Source: Priestia aryabhattai B8W22 (GTDB lineage: Bacteria > Bacillota > Bacilli > Bacillales > Bacillaceae_H). Taken from it: 42,017 nt of DNA. The notes beneath the pieces were generated by a model. That model made no database searches, was not told the origin of the DNA, and saw nothing but the letters and a program-made list of their open reading frames with translations. Below are positions 17,355 to 29,200 of the stretch, piece after piece. Position 1 is the first letter of the stretch. Every line of letters starts with the position of its first letter. Location of the stretch: contig NZ_JYOO01000040.1 of NCBI RefSeq assembly GCF_000956595.1, positions 1 through 42,017 of the forward strand, in the 5' to 3' direction. A program made the position numbers and the translations under genes.

Positions 17355-17370
17355 TTTAAAACGCTTACAA
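17355..17370 (-). promoter_or_regulatory. Near-consensus CcpA cre site upstream of glcE operon
   Basis: The minus-strand sequence TTGTAAGCGTTTTAAA fits the cre consensus WTGNAARCGNWWWCAW at all but one fixed position (A instead of C at position 14). It lies about 130 bp upstream of the glcE start, suggesting catabolite repression of glycolate use. Confidence 0.5.
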
Positions 17371-17465
17371 TCATTAAATCACCTATTCTTGGGATTTTCA
17401 ACCAATATTTTCTTCTTATCTACAAAAAAATGTCCGTTTTTTTGAAAAAAAGTTCCTTTTAGTAC

Positions 17466-17495
17466 TTGCCTATCACAAAAGGATTAGAATATAAT
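17466..17495 (+). promoter_or_regulatory. Sigma-A promoter of the permease gene
   Basis: TTGCCT (17466-17471), 18-bp spacer, perfect TATAAT (17490-17495). The transcript would start near 17502, giving a leader of about 90 nt before the ATG at 17592. The cre site overlaps the -10 box. Confidence 0.7.
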
Positions 17496-17509
17496 GTAAG
17501 CGAATTCAT
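17494..17509 (+). promoter_or_regulatory. Perfect CcpA cre site over the permease promoter
   Basis: ATGTAAGCGAATTCAT matches the consensus WTGNAARCGNWWWCAW at every position. It overlaps the last bases of the -10 box and the predicted start point, the usual position for direct CcpA repression. It implies that uptake of glycolate/lactate is shut down on preferred sugars. Confidence 0.75.
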
Positions 17510-17591
17510 TTTTACATAAGTCATCAGATGACCTTATCATCGTAGTTTTGATTGTTTCGTAGTTCACTAATTTGAAAATGAGGTGTTAGTT

Positions 17592-19292
17592 ATGACATGG
17601 ACACAGCAGTTCACTCCTGTAGGAAACAGCGTCATTTGGTCTTCATTAATCGCTTTGATTCCTATTCTTTACTTCTTTTGGGCTCTGGCTATTAAACGAA
17701 TGAAAGGTTATATGGCTGGAGTTACAACTTTACTGGTCGCACTTGCCGTTGCAATACTTGCTTATAAAATGCCGGCTAGCATGGCTTTTATGTCAGCTAG
17801 TCAAGGAGCCGTATACGGTATACTGCCGATTGGATGGATTATCATTACGTCTGTTTTTCTTTACAAACTAACCGTAAAAACCGGTCAGTTTGATATTATT
17901 CGTACCTCTGTCGTATCTATTACAGAAGATCGCAGACTTCAAGCTTTGTTAGTTGCTTTTTCGTTTGGGGCTTTTCTTGAAGGTGCCGCTGGTTTTGGTG
18001 CACCTGTTGCGATTTCAGCAGCTTTGCTTGTAGGGCTAGGTTTTAATCCGCTGTATGCCGCTGGCTTATGTTTATTAGCAAACACAGCACCCGTTGCTTT
18101 TGGTGCAATCGGTATTCCTATCACTGCTATGGAAGGTCCTACTGGAGTAGCGGCAATGGAAATCTCTAAAATGGTAGGCCGCCAGCTTCCTTTTATTTCT
18201 GTATTTATTCCGCTATATTTGGTTTTTGTAATGGCTGGATTTAAGAAAACATTAGAAGTACTCCCTGCTATTCTAGTATCCGGCGTCTCTTTTGCTCTTA
18301 CACAGTTTGTCAGCTCTAACTTTTTAGGACCTGAACTTCCTGATATTTTATCGGCACTCGTTTCACTTTTTGCGCTCGCTATTTTCTTAAAATTCTGGAA
18401 ACCAAAAACAACGTTCCGTTTTCAATCTGAAAAAGCAGCACATGAAGTAGCTTCCGCTTCAGCTGAGCCAAAAGAAACTCCAGATCAACCCGCATTCACG
18501 GGAGCTCAAATTGCAAAGGCGTGGTCACCTTTTTTAATTTTAACGATCTTTATTTCTGTATGGGGAATTCCTCAAATTAAAACCGCTTTGACAGGACATT
18601 ATGAAGGAGCTAACGCTTTTTTGGGCGCTATTAATTCCATCGGACATTATTTAACGTTTATGCCAGAAGTACCTTGGTTAAATAATTTAATTTTAAATGG
18701 AAATGGAGAACCGATTGCGGCAGTGTATAAGTTAGAATTACTAGGCGCTGCCGGAACAGCTATCCTGTTGTCTGCTGTTGTCACAAAATTTATTGTCAAC
18801 ATCTCTTGGAAAGACTGGTTTATTACATTTAAGGAGACGTGCAAAGAATTAGCGCTGCCGCTGCTTACAATTATGTCCGTTGTTGCATTTGCTTACGTGA
18901 CAAATGCTTCTGGAATGAGTACAACCTTAGGACTGCTGTTAGCTAAAACAGGCGCGTTATTTCCCTTTTTCTCTCCTGTACTCGGCTGGCTTGGTGTTTT
19001 TATTACTGGATCAGATACATCAGCCAACTTATTGTTCGGCAACTTGCAAAAAATCACGGCTACGTCTATTGGAATGGACCCGCTTCTTGCGCTTGCAGCA
19101 AACTCTTCTGGGGGAGTAACCGGTAAAATGATTTCACCGCAGTCCATCGCCGTTGCCTGTGCTGCAGTTGGGTTGGCCGGAAAAGAGTCCGATTTGCTTC
19201 GTTTTACGGTGAAGCACAGCTTATTTTTACTGCTGATTGTCTGCGTATTAACATTTTTACAATCTAATGTATTGTCGTGGATGATTCCTTAA
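17592..19292 (+). CDS. LctP/GlcA family lactate/glycolate permease
   Basis: A 566-residue polytopic membrane protein of the L-lactate permease family. Starts MTWTQQFTPVGNS with AGGTG about 8 nt upstream; a GTG three codons earlier is a weaker start. Family motifs: SFGAFLEGAAGFGAPVAISA (about residues 115-135), LLANTAPVAFGAIGIPI, and near the end the paired segment FITGSDTSANLLFG and NSSGGVTGKMISPQSIAVA. About 12-14 membrane helices. Proton-coupled uptake of lactate or glycolate; the divergent glycolate operon makes glycolate the likely main substrate, but lactate cannot be excluded. Confidence 0.9.
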   Translation: MTWTQQFTPVGNSVIWSSLIALIPILYFFWALAIKRMKGYMAGVTTLLVALAVAILAYKMPASMAFMSASQGAVYGILPIGWIIITSVFLYKLTVKTGQFDIIRTSVVSITEDRRLQALLVAFSFGAFLEGAAGFGAPVAISAALLVGLGFNPLYAAGLCLLANTAPVAFGAIGIPITAMEGPTGVAAMEISKMVGRQLPFISVFIPLYLVFVMAGFKKTLEVLPAILVSGVSFALTQFVSSNFLGPELPDILSALVSLFALAIFLKFWKPKTTFRFQSEKAAHEVASASAEPKETPDQPAFTGAQIAKAWSPFLILTIFISVWGIPQIKTALTGHYEGANAFLGAINSIGHYLTFMPEVPWLNNLILNGNGEPIAAVYKLELLGAAGTAILLSAVVTKFIVNISWKDWFITFKETCKELALPLLTIMSVVAFAYVTNASGMSTTLGLLLAKTGALFPFFSPVLGWLGVFITGSDTSANLLFGNLQKITATSIGMDPLLALAANSSGGVTGKMISPQSIAVACAAVGLAGKESDLLRFTVKHSLFLLLIVCVLTFLQSNVLSWMIP

Positions 19293-19635
19293 TAAGATGT
19301 ATAAGAAATATTTTTAATTTTTAGATTTTCTAAAAGATATACAGGTAATTTTATTGGATAATTTGGAAATACAGCTCGATTGTATTGTTTAATTTCACTA
19401 CAAATTTATATATTTCTATTCTCTATACAATGTGTTGCTGACTTTTTATATCTTAAATCTAATAATGATAAAATTGCCCTTAAAGTGTTAAGTACTGATT
19501 AACACTTTAAGGGCAATTCATCGATTAAAGAATTTTTTGTTAAAATCTCTATATCTTTTATTTACTGTGAAGTTTAAATTTAATTTCAAGTAACCATTTA
19601 TAATGGTTTTACTATTTTATACCGCACAGGGCTAT
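19293..19635. other. Intergenic region between permease and NRPS operon ends
   Basis: These 343 bp lie between two converging transcripts. Apart from the long hairpin at 19472-19518 the sequence is AT-rich with no gene, promoter or RNA that I recognise. It marks the border between backbone-like metabolism and the AT-rich peptide synthetase cluster. Confidence 0.6.
19472..19518. terminator. Bidirectional terminator, 20-bp perfect stem
   Basis: The arms 19472-19491 and 19499-19518 are fully complementary with a 7-nt loop. It stands between the converging permease (ending 19292) and type II thioesterase gene (ending 19636), and probably ends transcription from both sides. Confidence 0.75.
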
Positions 19636-20358
19636 TTAAATAACAAGTCCAGCTTCATGATTAACCAAATAATTTCTAACAATTTTTAATACAGTATCTT
19701 GATTGTGATTCAAGTAAAAATGATCACCTTTTAAAATATACAGTTCCTTAATATGTGTAATGTATTGGTTCCAACTTTCCACACTTTCTTTTGAAACAGA
19801 ATCTTCTGAGCCCAATAATAGAATTGCTTTACTATTTAACTTCTTAGGTCGCTTAGTTTCTTCATAATTTAACAACATATTCAAATCTGATTGGATAATT
19901 GGAAGAAATAAATTCATGAAATCATCTGTTTCCATAAGTTCTTCATTTGTCCCTCCCATTTTTCTCAACGATTGTTTTAACTTGTGTATGTTAGAAAAAT
20001 CAATGTGCTCCAGTTTATGATTTGGAGATGATTTACTAGATAAAAATAAGTACTCTACGCTGTTATCAAATCTTTCTTCTAACTTCATCGCAATTTCATA
20101 CGCTACTATTGCCCCCATACTATGTCCGAAAAAGGAAATATTTTCTAGTGAATCTATATGATATTTTTCGTTCATTTCTTCCAATAAGAGATCTGTTAAT
20201 TGGGAGATATTATTACACAATAACTCACCATATTTCCGGCCATGGCCTGGATACTCCATTGGTATAACTTCAATATCCTGACTATTAAATTTCCATTCCC
20301 TGTAAAAAGAGGAACTCCCTCCAGCATACGGAAAACAAAAAAGCTTTAGTCTACTCAT
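19636..20358 (-). CDS. Type II (external) thioesterase of the NRPS cluster
   Basis: A 240-residue alpha/beta hydrolase starting MSRLKLFCFPYAGGSSSFYR, the hallmark N-terminus of SrfAD/GrsT-type thioesterases. Nucleophile Ser80 in GHSMGA, Asp near 190 (GSEDSV) and His near 214 (GDHFYL) form the triad. Such enzymes clear wrongly primed carrier domains by hydrolysis. AAAGGAG precedes ATG, 28 bp after the upstream synthetase gene; last gene of the operon. With three A-less carrier domains in the line, an editing thioesterase may matter more than usual (inference). Confidence 0.93.
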   Translation of the reverse strand: MSRLKLFCFPYAGGSSSFYREWKFNSQDIEVIPMEYPGHGRKYGELLCNNISQLTDLLLEEMNEKYHIDSLENISFFGHSMGAIVAYEIAMKLEERFDNSVEYLFLSSKSSPNHKLEHIDFSNIHKLKQSLRKMGGTNEELMETDDFMNLFLPIIQSDLNMLLNYEETKRPKKLNSKAILLLGSEDSVSKESVESWNQYITHIKELYILKGDHFYLNHNQDTVLKIVRNYLVNHEAGLVI

Positions 20359-20386
20359 CTTTTTTTCTCCTTTACTAGGAAAACAA

Positions 20387-23290
20387 TTATTTCAATATAT
20401 ATCTCATAAAATTTTCAATGTACTTTAAGTCGATTATCGGCATTTGTATAAATAGCTTGTCTAATTCCTCTTGGGTTTTAAATTGATGAATCTCTGATTC
20501 TTTTAATTTAGTAGATTCATCAATTAATTGTGACAAGGCACTCAGAGAATGAATTTGATCAGATTTAGTTTTTTCTTTAAGTACTTGTAACCATTCTTCC
20601 AAATTCATATTATTGTAAGAAATCTTATATTTTTCAAAGAAAGCAGTTATTAGTCGGCTTGAAATCTTTTGATTGTTATATAAGTGATAGATTCCTAGTT
20701 TATCATTTCGAGTTGTTCTGGAAACTTTATAAATAAATTCACTTACAAAATCAACAGGCATTAATTCAAAATAAATTTCGCTTTCAAAAGGTAATATTCT
20801 TTCGTCTACAAAAGATTGAAAAACTTTATATAACATATCTTTTTCGTTCCAAACCCCATTTACAGAGTTAGATGAAATTCTTCCCAAGCGGAAGATATCA
20901 ATTTCTAATCCAGCATCTTTTGCTTGAAGCAGTAATTTTTCAGCAACCCATTTAGATTGACTATATCCAATCATTAAATCTGATGAATAAACTAATTTAT
21001 CTTCCTCATCCCACTTTCTTTCTCCAGTTAATACAGAAAGTGTTGAGGCATAATAAATATTTTTTCGAGTGTTAGAGCACGCAAATTTAATAATTTCATT
21101 TACACCATCTACGTTTGCTATTTTCGATTTATTATACGGTTCAAAAAAATTAGTTTCGGCTCCTATATGGTAAACATGAGAGACGTCATTACTTAATTTT
21201 TCATATGTCATATTATCTAAACCAAATTGGGTTTTACTAAAGTCTCCCTCAATTACTACTATTCTGCTTTCAAATTCATCCTTCCAAAGACTGTAATTTA
21301 TTAATGCATCTTTTAGTCTGTTTTTTGAAGGGAATCGAACTAAACAATAAATTTTGATATCTTCAATCTCTAACAACAATTTGTGTAATAAATGTGCACC
21401 TAAAAACCCTGTCCCACCAGTAAGCAAGATGTTTTTTTTAAACATAATTGATTGCTTGCTTATTGTTCTTATTTTCTCTCCTATAGACTCACTTAGCTTA
21501 GAGTCTTTTTCTAGAACTTCTTGCATGCTGCCTGATAATTTAGCTTCGAGGGCGCCTACGAATTTATTAACTGTATTATTTTCTAATACCATTTGTAAAG
21601 TCGCTTCTGGTAATAAAGTTTCTTTCATTACATAGACTAGTTTAGTAGCTAAAATAGAGTGACCGCCATTTTCAAAGAAGTTATCGTTTAATCCTAAATT
21701 TTTGTTTCCTAATACATTTCTCCATATTTCTAATACTTCTTTTTTCCGTCCCTCCACTTCATTAACTTCAGAGGTATTAATTTGCTTTATATTGATTTCT
21801 AATAATTTCTCTTTGTCTACTTTACCGTTATGATTAAGAGGAAAATCATTGACTTTAACAAAGAAATGAGGAATCATGTAATTGGGTAATTCGGTATTTA
21901 AATACTCTTTTATATCTTTCTCGATCCTTTTCTCATCTACTCCTAGGTATTTATAATAAACCACAATATATTTCTCATTATTAATATTTTTAACAATAAC
22001 CACCGAGTTTTCAATGAGAGAATATTTATCAAGTTTCTCTTGAATTTCGTTTAGTTCAATTCTAAAACCCCGAATTTTCACTTGGCTATCTTTTCTTCCT
22101 TTGTAGAGGATGTTTCCACTACTTAACTTAATGCCGTAATCCCCCGTTTTATACCACTTCATCTGATGTAATTCATCTACAATTAAAGCTTTTTCTGTTA
22201 ACTTTGGTTGATTTAAATAACCTCTCATTACCCCTTGACCACTAATATAAAGCTCACCTAATTCTCCCTCATTTACTTCAATTTTATCTTCTGATAAAAT
22301 TTTTATATTAACGTTTTTTAATGGCTTTCCAATTGGAATGACGTCTATATCTATATCGTCAACTTCGTGGCAAATAGAGAATGTTGTGCATTCTGTAGGC
22401 CCGTAACCATTAATTACAGAAACATTACTAAGTGCTGTTTTTAATTTATTTACATGAGAAATAGATATTTTATCTCCACCTACTACAATTTTACTTAAAC
22501 CTTTAAATATGAATGGATCTTCATCTATCATTGCATTGAACAGTCCAGTTGTAAAAAAAGCGATATCTACTTTTCCAAAAGATATTGCTTCTTTCCAATC
22601 CTCAAAAGAAGTATATTCGTTCGGCATTAAGAATAAAGTAGCACCATTTAATAGCGCTCCCCATATTTCAAAAGTAGCTGCATCAAAACAAGGATTAGAA
22701 AATTGGGCTACATTATTATTTTCATTTATTTCAAGAATTTTTGAGTTTAGTACCAAATTAACTACGCTACTTTGTTCTATCATTACACCTTTTGGATTTC
22801 CTGTCGTTCCAGAAGTGTAAATGACATATGCCAAACTATTAGGTGACGAAAGATTGACAGGAATATGTGGCATTCCGTCTAATTCACTTAAATCAAAATG
22901 TATTGGCTTAAGGCCTAGATTGCTAAAGTCCTCTTCATAGTTACCAAAGGATAAGAAAAAGTCCATACATGTATCTGAAGTTATATATTCTAATCTTTTT
23001 AATGGATACTTTCCATCTATTGGAACATAACAACAGCCAGATTTTATAATTGCAAGCATTCCTATAACAAGTTCAATGGATCTTTGAGCGGGAATTCCTA
23101 TCATTGTTTCTTTTTGAATTCCTAAGCTAATAATTTTTTGAGCAAGTTTGTCAGAGAGAGTATCTAATTCTTCATAAGTCACTTTATGTACATTTGTACA
23201 TAAAGCAACTTTATTTTGCTTGCCATCTATTATTTTATTAAAAGCTTCAGTTATTGACATTAATTTATCCATTGTCGTAAATTTATTCAT
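20387..23290 (-). CDS. NRPS termination protein A-T-reductase
   Basis: 967 residues, last synthetase of the line. The A domain (about 20-500) has YTSGTTGNPKGVM near 158 and YGPTEC; binding-pocket residues read by alignment to GrsA are D-A-F-F-V-G-G-T-F, very close to Val/Ile codes. The T domain has FFENGGHS near 541. The C-terminal thioester reductase (about 615-967) is an NAD(P)H short-chain-dehydrogenase fold with LLTGGTGFLGAHLL (about 622-635), YASTLSVL, and catalytic YSQSKW near 775. There is no C domain; it is supplied by the C-terminus of the preceding protein, whose stop overlaps this start (TAATG). Release should be reductive, giving an aldehyde or alcohol instead of an acid. Confidence 0.92.
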   Translation of the reverse strand: MNKFTTMDKLMSITEAFNKIIDGKQNKVALCTNVHKVTYEELDTLSDKLAQKIISLGIQKETMIGIPAQRSIELVIGMLAIIKSGCCYVPIDGKYPLKRLEYITSDTCMDFFLSFGNYEEDFSNLGLKPIHFDLSELDGMPHIPVNLSSPNSLAYVIYTSGTTGNPKGVMIEQSSVVNLVLNSKILEINENNNVAQFSNPCFDAATFEIWGALLNGATLFLMPNEYTSFEDWKEAISFGKVDIAFFTTGLFNAMIDEDPFIFKGLSKIVVGGDKISISHVNKLKTALSNVSVINGYGPTECTTFSICHEVDDIDIDVIPIGKPLKNVNIKILSEDKIEVNEGELGELYISGQGVMRGYLNQPKLTEKALIVDELHQMKWYKTGDYGIKLSSGNILYKGRKDSQVKIRGFRIELNEIQEKLDKYSLIENSVVIVKNINNEKYIVVYYKYLGVDEKRIEKDIKEYLNTELPNYMIPHFFVKVNDFPLNHNGKVDKEKLLEINIKQINTSEVNEVEGRKKEVLEIWRNVLGNKNLGLNDNFFENGGHSILATKLVYVMKETLLPEATLQMVLENNTVNKFVGALEAKLSGSMQEVLEKDSKLSESIGEKIRTISKQSIMFKKNILLTGGTGFLGAHLLHKLLLEIEDIKIYCLVRFPSKNRLKDALINYSLWKDEFESRIVVIEGDFSKTQFGLDNMTYEKLSNDVSHVYHIGAETNFFEPYNKSKIANVDGVNEIIKFACSNTRKNIYYASTLSVLTGERKWDEEDKLVYSSDLMIGYSQSKWVAEKLLLQAKDAGLEIDIFRLGRISSNSVNGVWNEKDMLYKVFQSFVDERILPFESEIYFELMPVDFVSEFIYKVSRTTRNDKLGIYHLYNNQKISSRLITAFFEKYKISYNNMNLEEWLQVLKEKTKSDQIHSLSALSQLIDESTKLKESEIHQFKTQEELDKLFIQMPIIDLKYIENFMRYILK

Positions 23291-26200
23291 TATAGCGCCT
23301 CAACTTTCAAGTCATTTAGTAAGTCATTAATAGTTACATTTCCATCTTTAGTAAGCTTGAAAAATAAAGTTTCCATTGAATTCATTACACGTAAGACATT
23401 ATCTTCATCAAAGATATTATCTTTATAGATAGTTTTATACCGCAATTTAGAATTCACTATTGCTGCAGAGAAGGTAAGGTTAAAATTTGTTGACTCATCT
23501 CCAGCAGAATTTTCAATTGTTATGTCTGAATTCCTTTTGAATTCTGTGCTAGGATAATTTTCAAAAACAAAAATTTGTTGAAATAATTCCTTATCCCATG
23601 GAATCTGAGCATATTGCTTAATATCTGTTAATGAGCTAGATTCATAATCTCTCATTTTTAGTTGCTTATTTTGAATGTCCGCAAAGTATGAAGATAAGTT
23701 GTATTCAAAATCAACTTTCATAGAGAATGGAAGTGTATTAATTAACAATCCCACAGCTGATTCGATATGAGAAATACTAGAGTTTCTTCCAGAGCTTGTA
23801 ATACCATAACATATAGCATTGCTATTATTAATATAGGAGAGAACAATTCCCCAAACACCTTGAACTATTGTATTGATGGTCACCCTATTGTTTTGGGCTA
23901 CTGTTATTAACTTTTCTGTCAAAGTTTCTGATAAGCTATATTCAATAACCTGATTTAAGGCAGTAGCTTTGTCAACTGTGACCTTGTTTGCAATTGCGTT
24001 AACTTCATTTATACTCTTTAGCTCTGATTTCCAGAAAGCTGCTTCCTCATTTTTATTAATATTTTGTACATTCTTTATAAATTGTTTGTACGCACGTCGA
24101 TGATGTTCTCCAGTATCTAATAAAGTAAGAGAGGAATTGTGATAACTATCTATAAAATGGCCAATAACGATCTGTAAACTCCAACCATCTATCAGAGCGT
24201 GATGATGTGTCCAAACGAATTTGTAGTGGGAATCCGATAGTTTAACTAATGTTACAGTCATAAGTGGTCCATTTTCTAAATCTATTTGCCTTTCTCTGCT
24301 TTGTAATAATAAGTTATCTACCCTTTCTTTTAACTCCTTACCTTTAATATTCTGTAGATCCATATGATTAAACACGTAATAGATATCATTAAGAATGAGT
24401 TGATAACGGTCGCCTATATGATTTCTCCTAAAGACAGACCTTAGTATTTCGTATTTTCTACAAGTGTCATTCCAGGCTCTTTCTAATTTATCAAGGTTGA
24501 GGTCACCTTTTAGATCAAAAGAGAGTTGTGAAATGTACTCCGAACTTTGAGCTATTTCACTATGGAATAACATACCCTCTTGAAGTGAAGTCACGGGATA
24601 AATGTCTTCAATATTTTTAAATCTGTTAATAAAATAATTAATAGTACTTTCATCAACTACTTTTTCCGAATCAAAATCTGCTGCGACAACAGCATCGTTT
24701 AAATTTAGCTGTCCGTTTAAGATAAGATTTAGCTTTGACTTAAATTCCTTGCAAAATAACTGGAAGTTTGTATTGTTTGTATCCCCAATGATATTTACAA
24801 TAAGTTTATTGTTTACGATACTTACAACAAAATTTATTTTAGATGAAAACTTATAACTTAAATCAATATTACTACTCTCAGTATGCACTACATCTTCTAG
24901 ATTATTAAATTGGCCTAGATAGTTGTAACTGATAATACTTGTAGGGTAGCTATAGTTTTGATTAGAAATATACTTAAGAACCCCAAAGTCAAACCCTTTA
25001 TTTGGTACATTTCTTAATATATGTTTTGTGCTTTTCAAGGTCGATCCCAGAGATGCTTTTCCTTCAATTCTTATAGGATACATAGAGGTGAACCAACCTA
25101 CCGTTCTTGTGAGATCGATGTGATCTGTAATGTTTTCTCTACCATGACCTTCCAGATCAATCCAAAAATCATTGATATTTAGTTTACTGGCAAATACACG
25201 TGCAATGACAGATAATAATAATTCGTCAATTGTTGTCTTATATTTCCTTAGTGTATTTTTAATTAGATTTTGTGTTTGAGGTACATCAACTTCTATTTTA
25301 AATATATCTTCGAAGTCGCAGTTTTCTCCTAAGTTTATTGCAGTAGGTGAAACAGGCTTATTAATTTCTTTCTCCCAATATTGAACAACTGTTTCTGATG
25401 GTTTCATGTTCCCGTATCGATTAAGCTCCTCAGACCACTTTTTGTAAGAAGTTGTTTTGAGAGGGAGGAAAAGTTCCTCGTTGTTCTTCATCTGTTGATA
25501 GCATCTTTCAAAGTCTTCGAGAAGGATTCTCCATGAAACTCCATCAACTAGAAGGTGATGAATTACCCAAAAAACTCTTACTTCTTTTTTGTCTCTGAAA
25601 AGAAGTACCTTCATCATGGGACCATTGTGTATATTCAAACTCTGTTGAGCTACATCTTCTAATTCTTTTATTCTTTTTAAATTGTTTCCTTCTTTAAGAT
25701 CAGACATGTGATATTCGATACAATCAAAAGTGTTATTATAATCTCTAATATTACCAATATATAACCCATCTTGTTTTTCAAAATACGTTCGTAGAACATC
25801 ATGATGATCTACTAACTTCTCAACGACTTTTTTATATTTTTCGGTTGACATTTCATTTTTCTTCATTAATACAATAGATTGATTCCAATGGTGAATATTT
25901 TTATGCTCTTCATTAAAAAACCAAGATTGAATAGGTGTTAACGGAACACAACCTACTATTTTTTCTTGTACAACCGTATTTTGTGCTTGTTCTTGAACAA
26001 TGTTTGCTAATTCATGCACTGTTTGATATTCAAATATGTCTTTTGGGGTAAAGAATAATTGCTTTTCTTTTGCAGCAGAACAAATTTGAATACTAATAAT
26101 TGAGTCTCCACCACAATCAAAGAAATTATCCTTTGAACCTATTAATGGATTATTTAAAACATCTCTCCAAATGTTCAAAATTTTCATTTCTATCTCAGAT

Positions 26201-29200
26201 AATTTTTCTGCATCCAGTGAATGACTTTGAATTTTAACTTTTTCATCCCATTTAGGGAGCGCCTTTTTATCAATCTTTCCATTCGGAGTAAGAGGAAAGA
26301 TGTCCAGTTTCATAAAATAAGAAGGAATCATAAAATTAGGAAGTGTCTCTCTTAATTGTTTTCTAATGACCTTTTCTGAAATATTATTATCTACCATATA
26401 GTAAGCCATAAGCCTTTTATTCCCAAACTTGTCTTGTACTACTGTTGTGAAACTATCTTTAATTCCTTCTATCTGCTGTAAAGAAATGTTAACTTCAGAT
26501 AACTCTACACGGTATCCTCGTAGTTTTACTTGATCATCCGTCCTGCCAATATAAATTAATTCTCCGTCCCTATTAAATTTAACTAAATCGCCAGTTCGGT
26601 ATAATCTCTCAGAAGGATTAAAGGGATTACATATAAATCGTTTATTTGTTAACTTCTCATTATTTAAATAACCTCTTGCTAACCCAATTCCTCCAATGTA
26701 AAGTTCTCCGACTGAGCCTAGTGGCACTAACTTTCTATTTTTATCTAGTATAAATACAGTAGTATTAGACAAAGGCTTTCCAATAGGAACAACAAACTCG
26801 CTCGTTTTATCTTCATTTGGCGGAAATATCTTATAACTTGTACATACCGAATATTCAGTTGGACCATAGCCGTTAAAAAAAGATATATGCTTGAATTTTG
26901 AAACTAAGTCTACTGGGCATTCTGAACCTGCAGATCCTAACACTTTAATACTTGGAAGTTCCATGATTGGAATTTCTTTCAAAATAGCGGGCGGTAAAAT
27001 AATATGAGAAATCTTTTCTTTTTTTATTTGTTCCACTAGTTTATTTATATCAAATTGGTTTTTTTTATCTATACTTATATGAAGTTCAGCACCAAATAAT
27101 AGGGAACTAAAAATTTCAATCACAGAAGAATCAAAATTAAAAGTAGCAAATTGCAGAACTTTAGCTGACGAATTTAAGCACATCATTTCATTTTGATTAA
27201 ATACTAAGTTAATAACTCCACGATGCTCTATCATGACCCCTTTTGGTCGTCCTGTTGTTCCAGAAGTGTAGATTACATATGCTAGATTTTTACGACTTGC
27301 AATATATAGGTTTTCGCTCCTTAACATAGGGGCTTCTCTCTCAATATCCTCAAAACAGATAGCTTTAGAAGAATTAATTAATCCTTTTTCTTTTAAATTT
27401 TCGTGGGTTAAGCAATATGAAATAGACGCATCTTGAATAATATAGTTTAACCTTTCCTCTGGATAATGTGGATCTAAAGGAACATAAGCCGCTCCTGCTT
27501 TGATGATTCCTAACATCCCTGCAACCATATCAATAGACCTATTTGCATATATCCCGATTTTCTCTTCTTTGGATACTCCTTTTTTCAGTAAATACCATGC
27601 GATTTGATTGCTCATTTCATTCAATTCTTGGTATGTAATACGTTTTATACCATCAACAATAGCGATTTTAGCAGAGGATTTTTTCACAATTTTGTAAAAT
27701 TCTTCTGGGATAGAAGCGTCAATTCCCTCAAATGAAATAGTTTCACCTTGCCCGTAATCCATTAAAACGTTCTCTTGGCTCTTACTTATAACGGAAATCT
27801 GATTTAATGAAAGGTCAGGTTGGATAATAATAGATTTAACCCATGATAAAAAGTTTTCACTTAACAATCGAATAGTATTTTCATTGAAAATTTCTGAATT
27901 ATATTCAAAAGCACACAAAAGCTTATCTTCATATTCTTCTGCAGCCAAACTTAAATCAAATTTTGCTCCATTAGAAGTTATAACTTCAGGTTGTAACTTC
28001 ACATATTCACTTTGAAATTTAGCTTTGGCATTGTTTTGTAAGATGAAAACAGTTTGGAATAAAGAGCTGTTCGCCAAAGTCCTATCAGGATTAATACCCT
28101 CTACAATTTTTTCTAAAGGCATTTGCTGATGATCATATACATCAATAATATGTTTAGTATTTCTTCTCAAAATGTCCCCAAAAGTCTCCTTAGGTTCCAC
28201 TTCTAGTCTGAAAGGTAGCGTATTAACAAAATAACCAATCGATCGCTCTGTATCTTGAAGTATTCTATTTGCTAAAGAACTTCCAACAATTACATCGTTT
28301 TGACCTGTATATCTCCCTAAAAAAGATTGATACATTGTTAGCAAAGTCATAAACAAAGTTGAATTTTTTTCCAGTGATAACAATTTTAAAGCTTGAAGTT
28401 CTTTTTTATCTAATTCTACGATGAAACTATTCCCTTTATTTTGACTTTTCTTTTTTCGAACAGCATCTAAGGGAAGTTCTAATTTTGGTAGGTTTCCTCT
28501 TAAATGTCTTTTCCAAAAAAGCATTTCTTGTTCAAAATTACGTTTTAACCATTCTTTCTGTTTTAAAGAAAAGTCTTTATATTGCAAAAAATTTTTATTT
28601 GCAGAAATTTCTTCTTGATTCATTACTTTATCATAAAACGATAACCATTCATCGAAAAAGATACCTACTGACCATCCATCAAATACGAAATGGTGATGGT
28701 TAACAAATAGAATAAAATTTTCTTCCTTTAATTTAACTAGTGTAATTGATAGGAGAGGGCCTTTTTCAATCTCAAAGATCTTTAATTTTACTTCTTCTTC
28801 TATTTGGGAAATTTGATTGATTTGATCTTCTGTATTCACTTTGGATAGATCAATTTCTTTTATTTTGCAGTGTAAATTTTCTTGTATTTCTTGATAGCCT
28901 TTCCCATCTTTTTCATAAACTACGGTTCTTAAAATTTCATGTCTGTTAATTACTTGATTCAACGCTTTTTCTAGAAGGCTAATATCCACCTTTCCAGTAA
29001 GAATATATTTTTGAGGAATATTATAATTAGTTGTATTACCGTTTAGTTTTTGGTCAAACCACAAAGCCTCTTGGTTACTAGACAGAGTATAGCTTTCTGA
29101 TTTAATTTCCTCAATATCACTCTCACTAGTATGCGGGATCTGATCAATGATATATTTAGACAGGGAAAGAACTGTTGAATGTTGAAAAATATCTTTGAGA

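Larger units (their letters stand above)
17224..17591. other. Divergent control region between glcE operon and permease
   Basis: This 368-bp gap holds regulatory signals for both directions. A sigma-A promoter with an overlapping perfect cre site serves the permease; a second cre-like site at 17355-17370 faces the glcE operon. A hydrophobic open stretch of about 50 codons on the minus strand (about 17220-17365) has no convincing start. No RNA gene was recognised. Confidence 0.6.
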
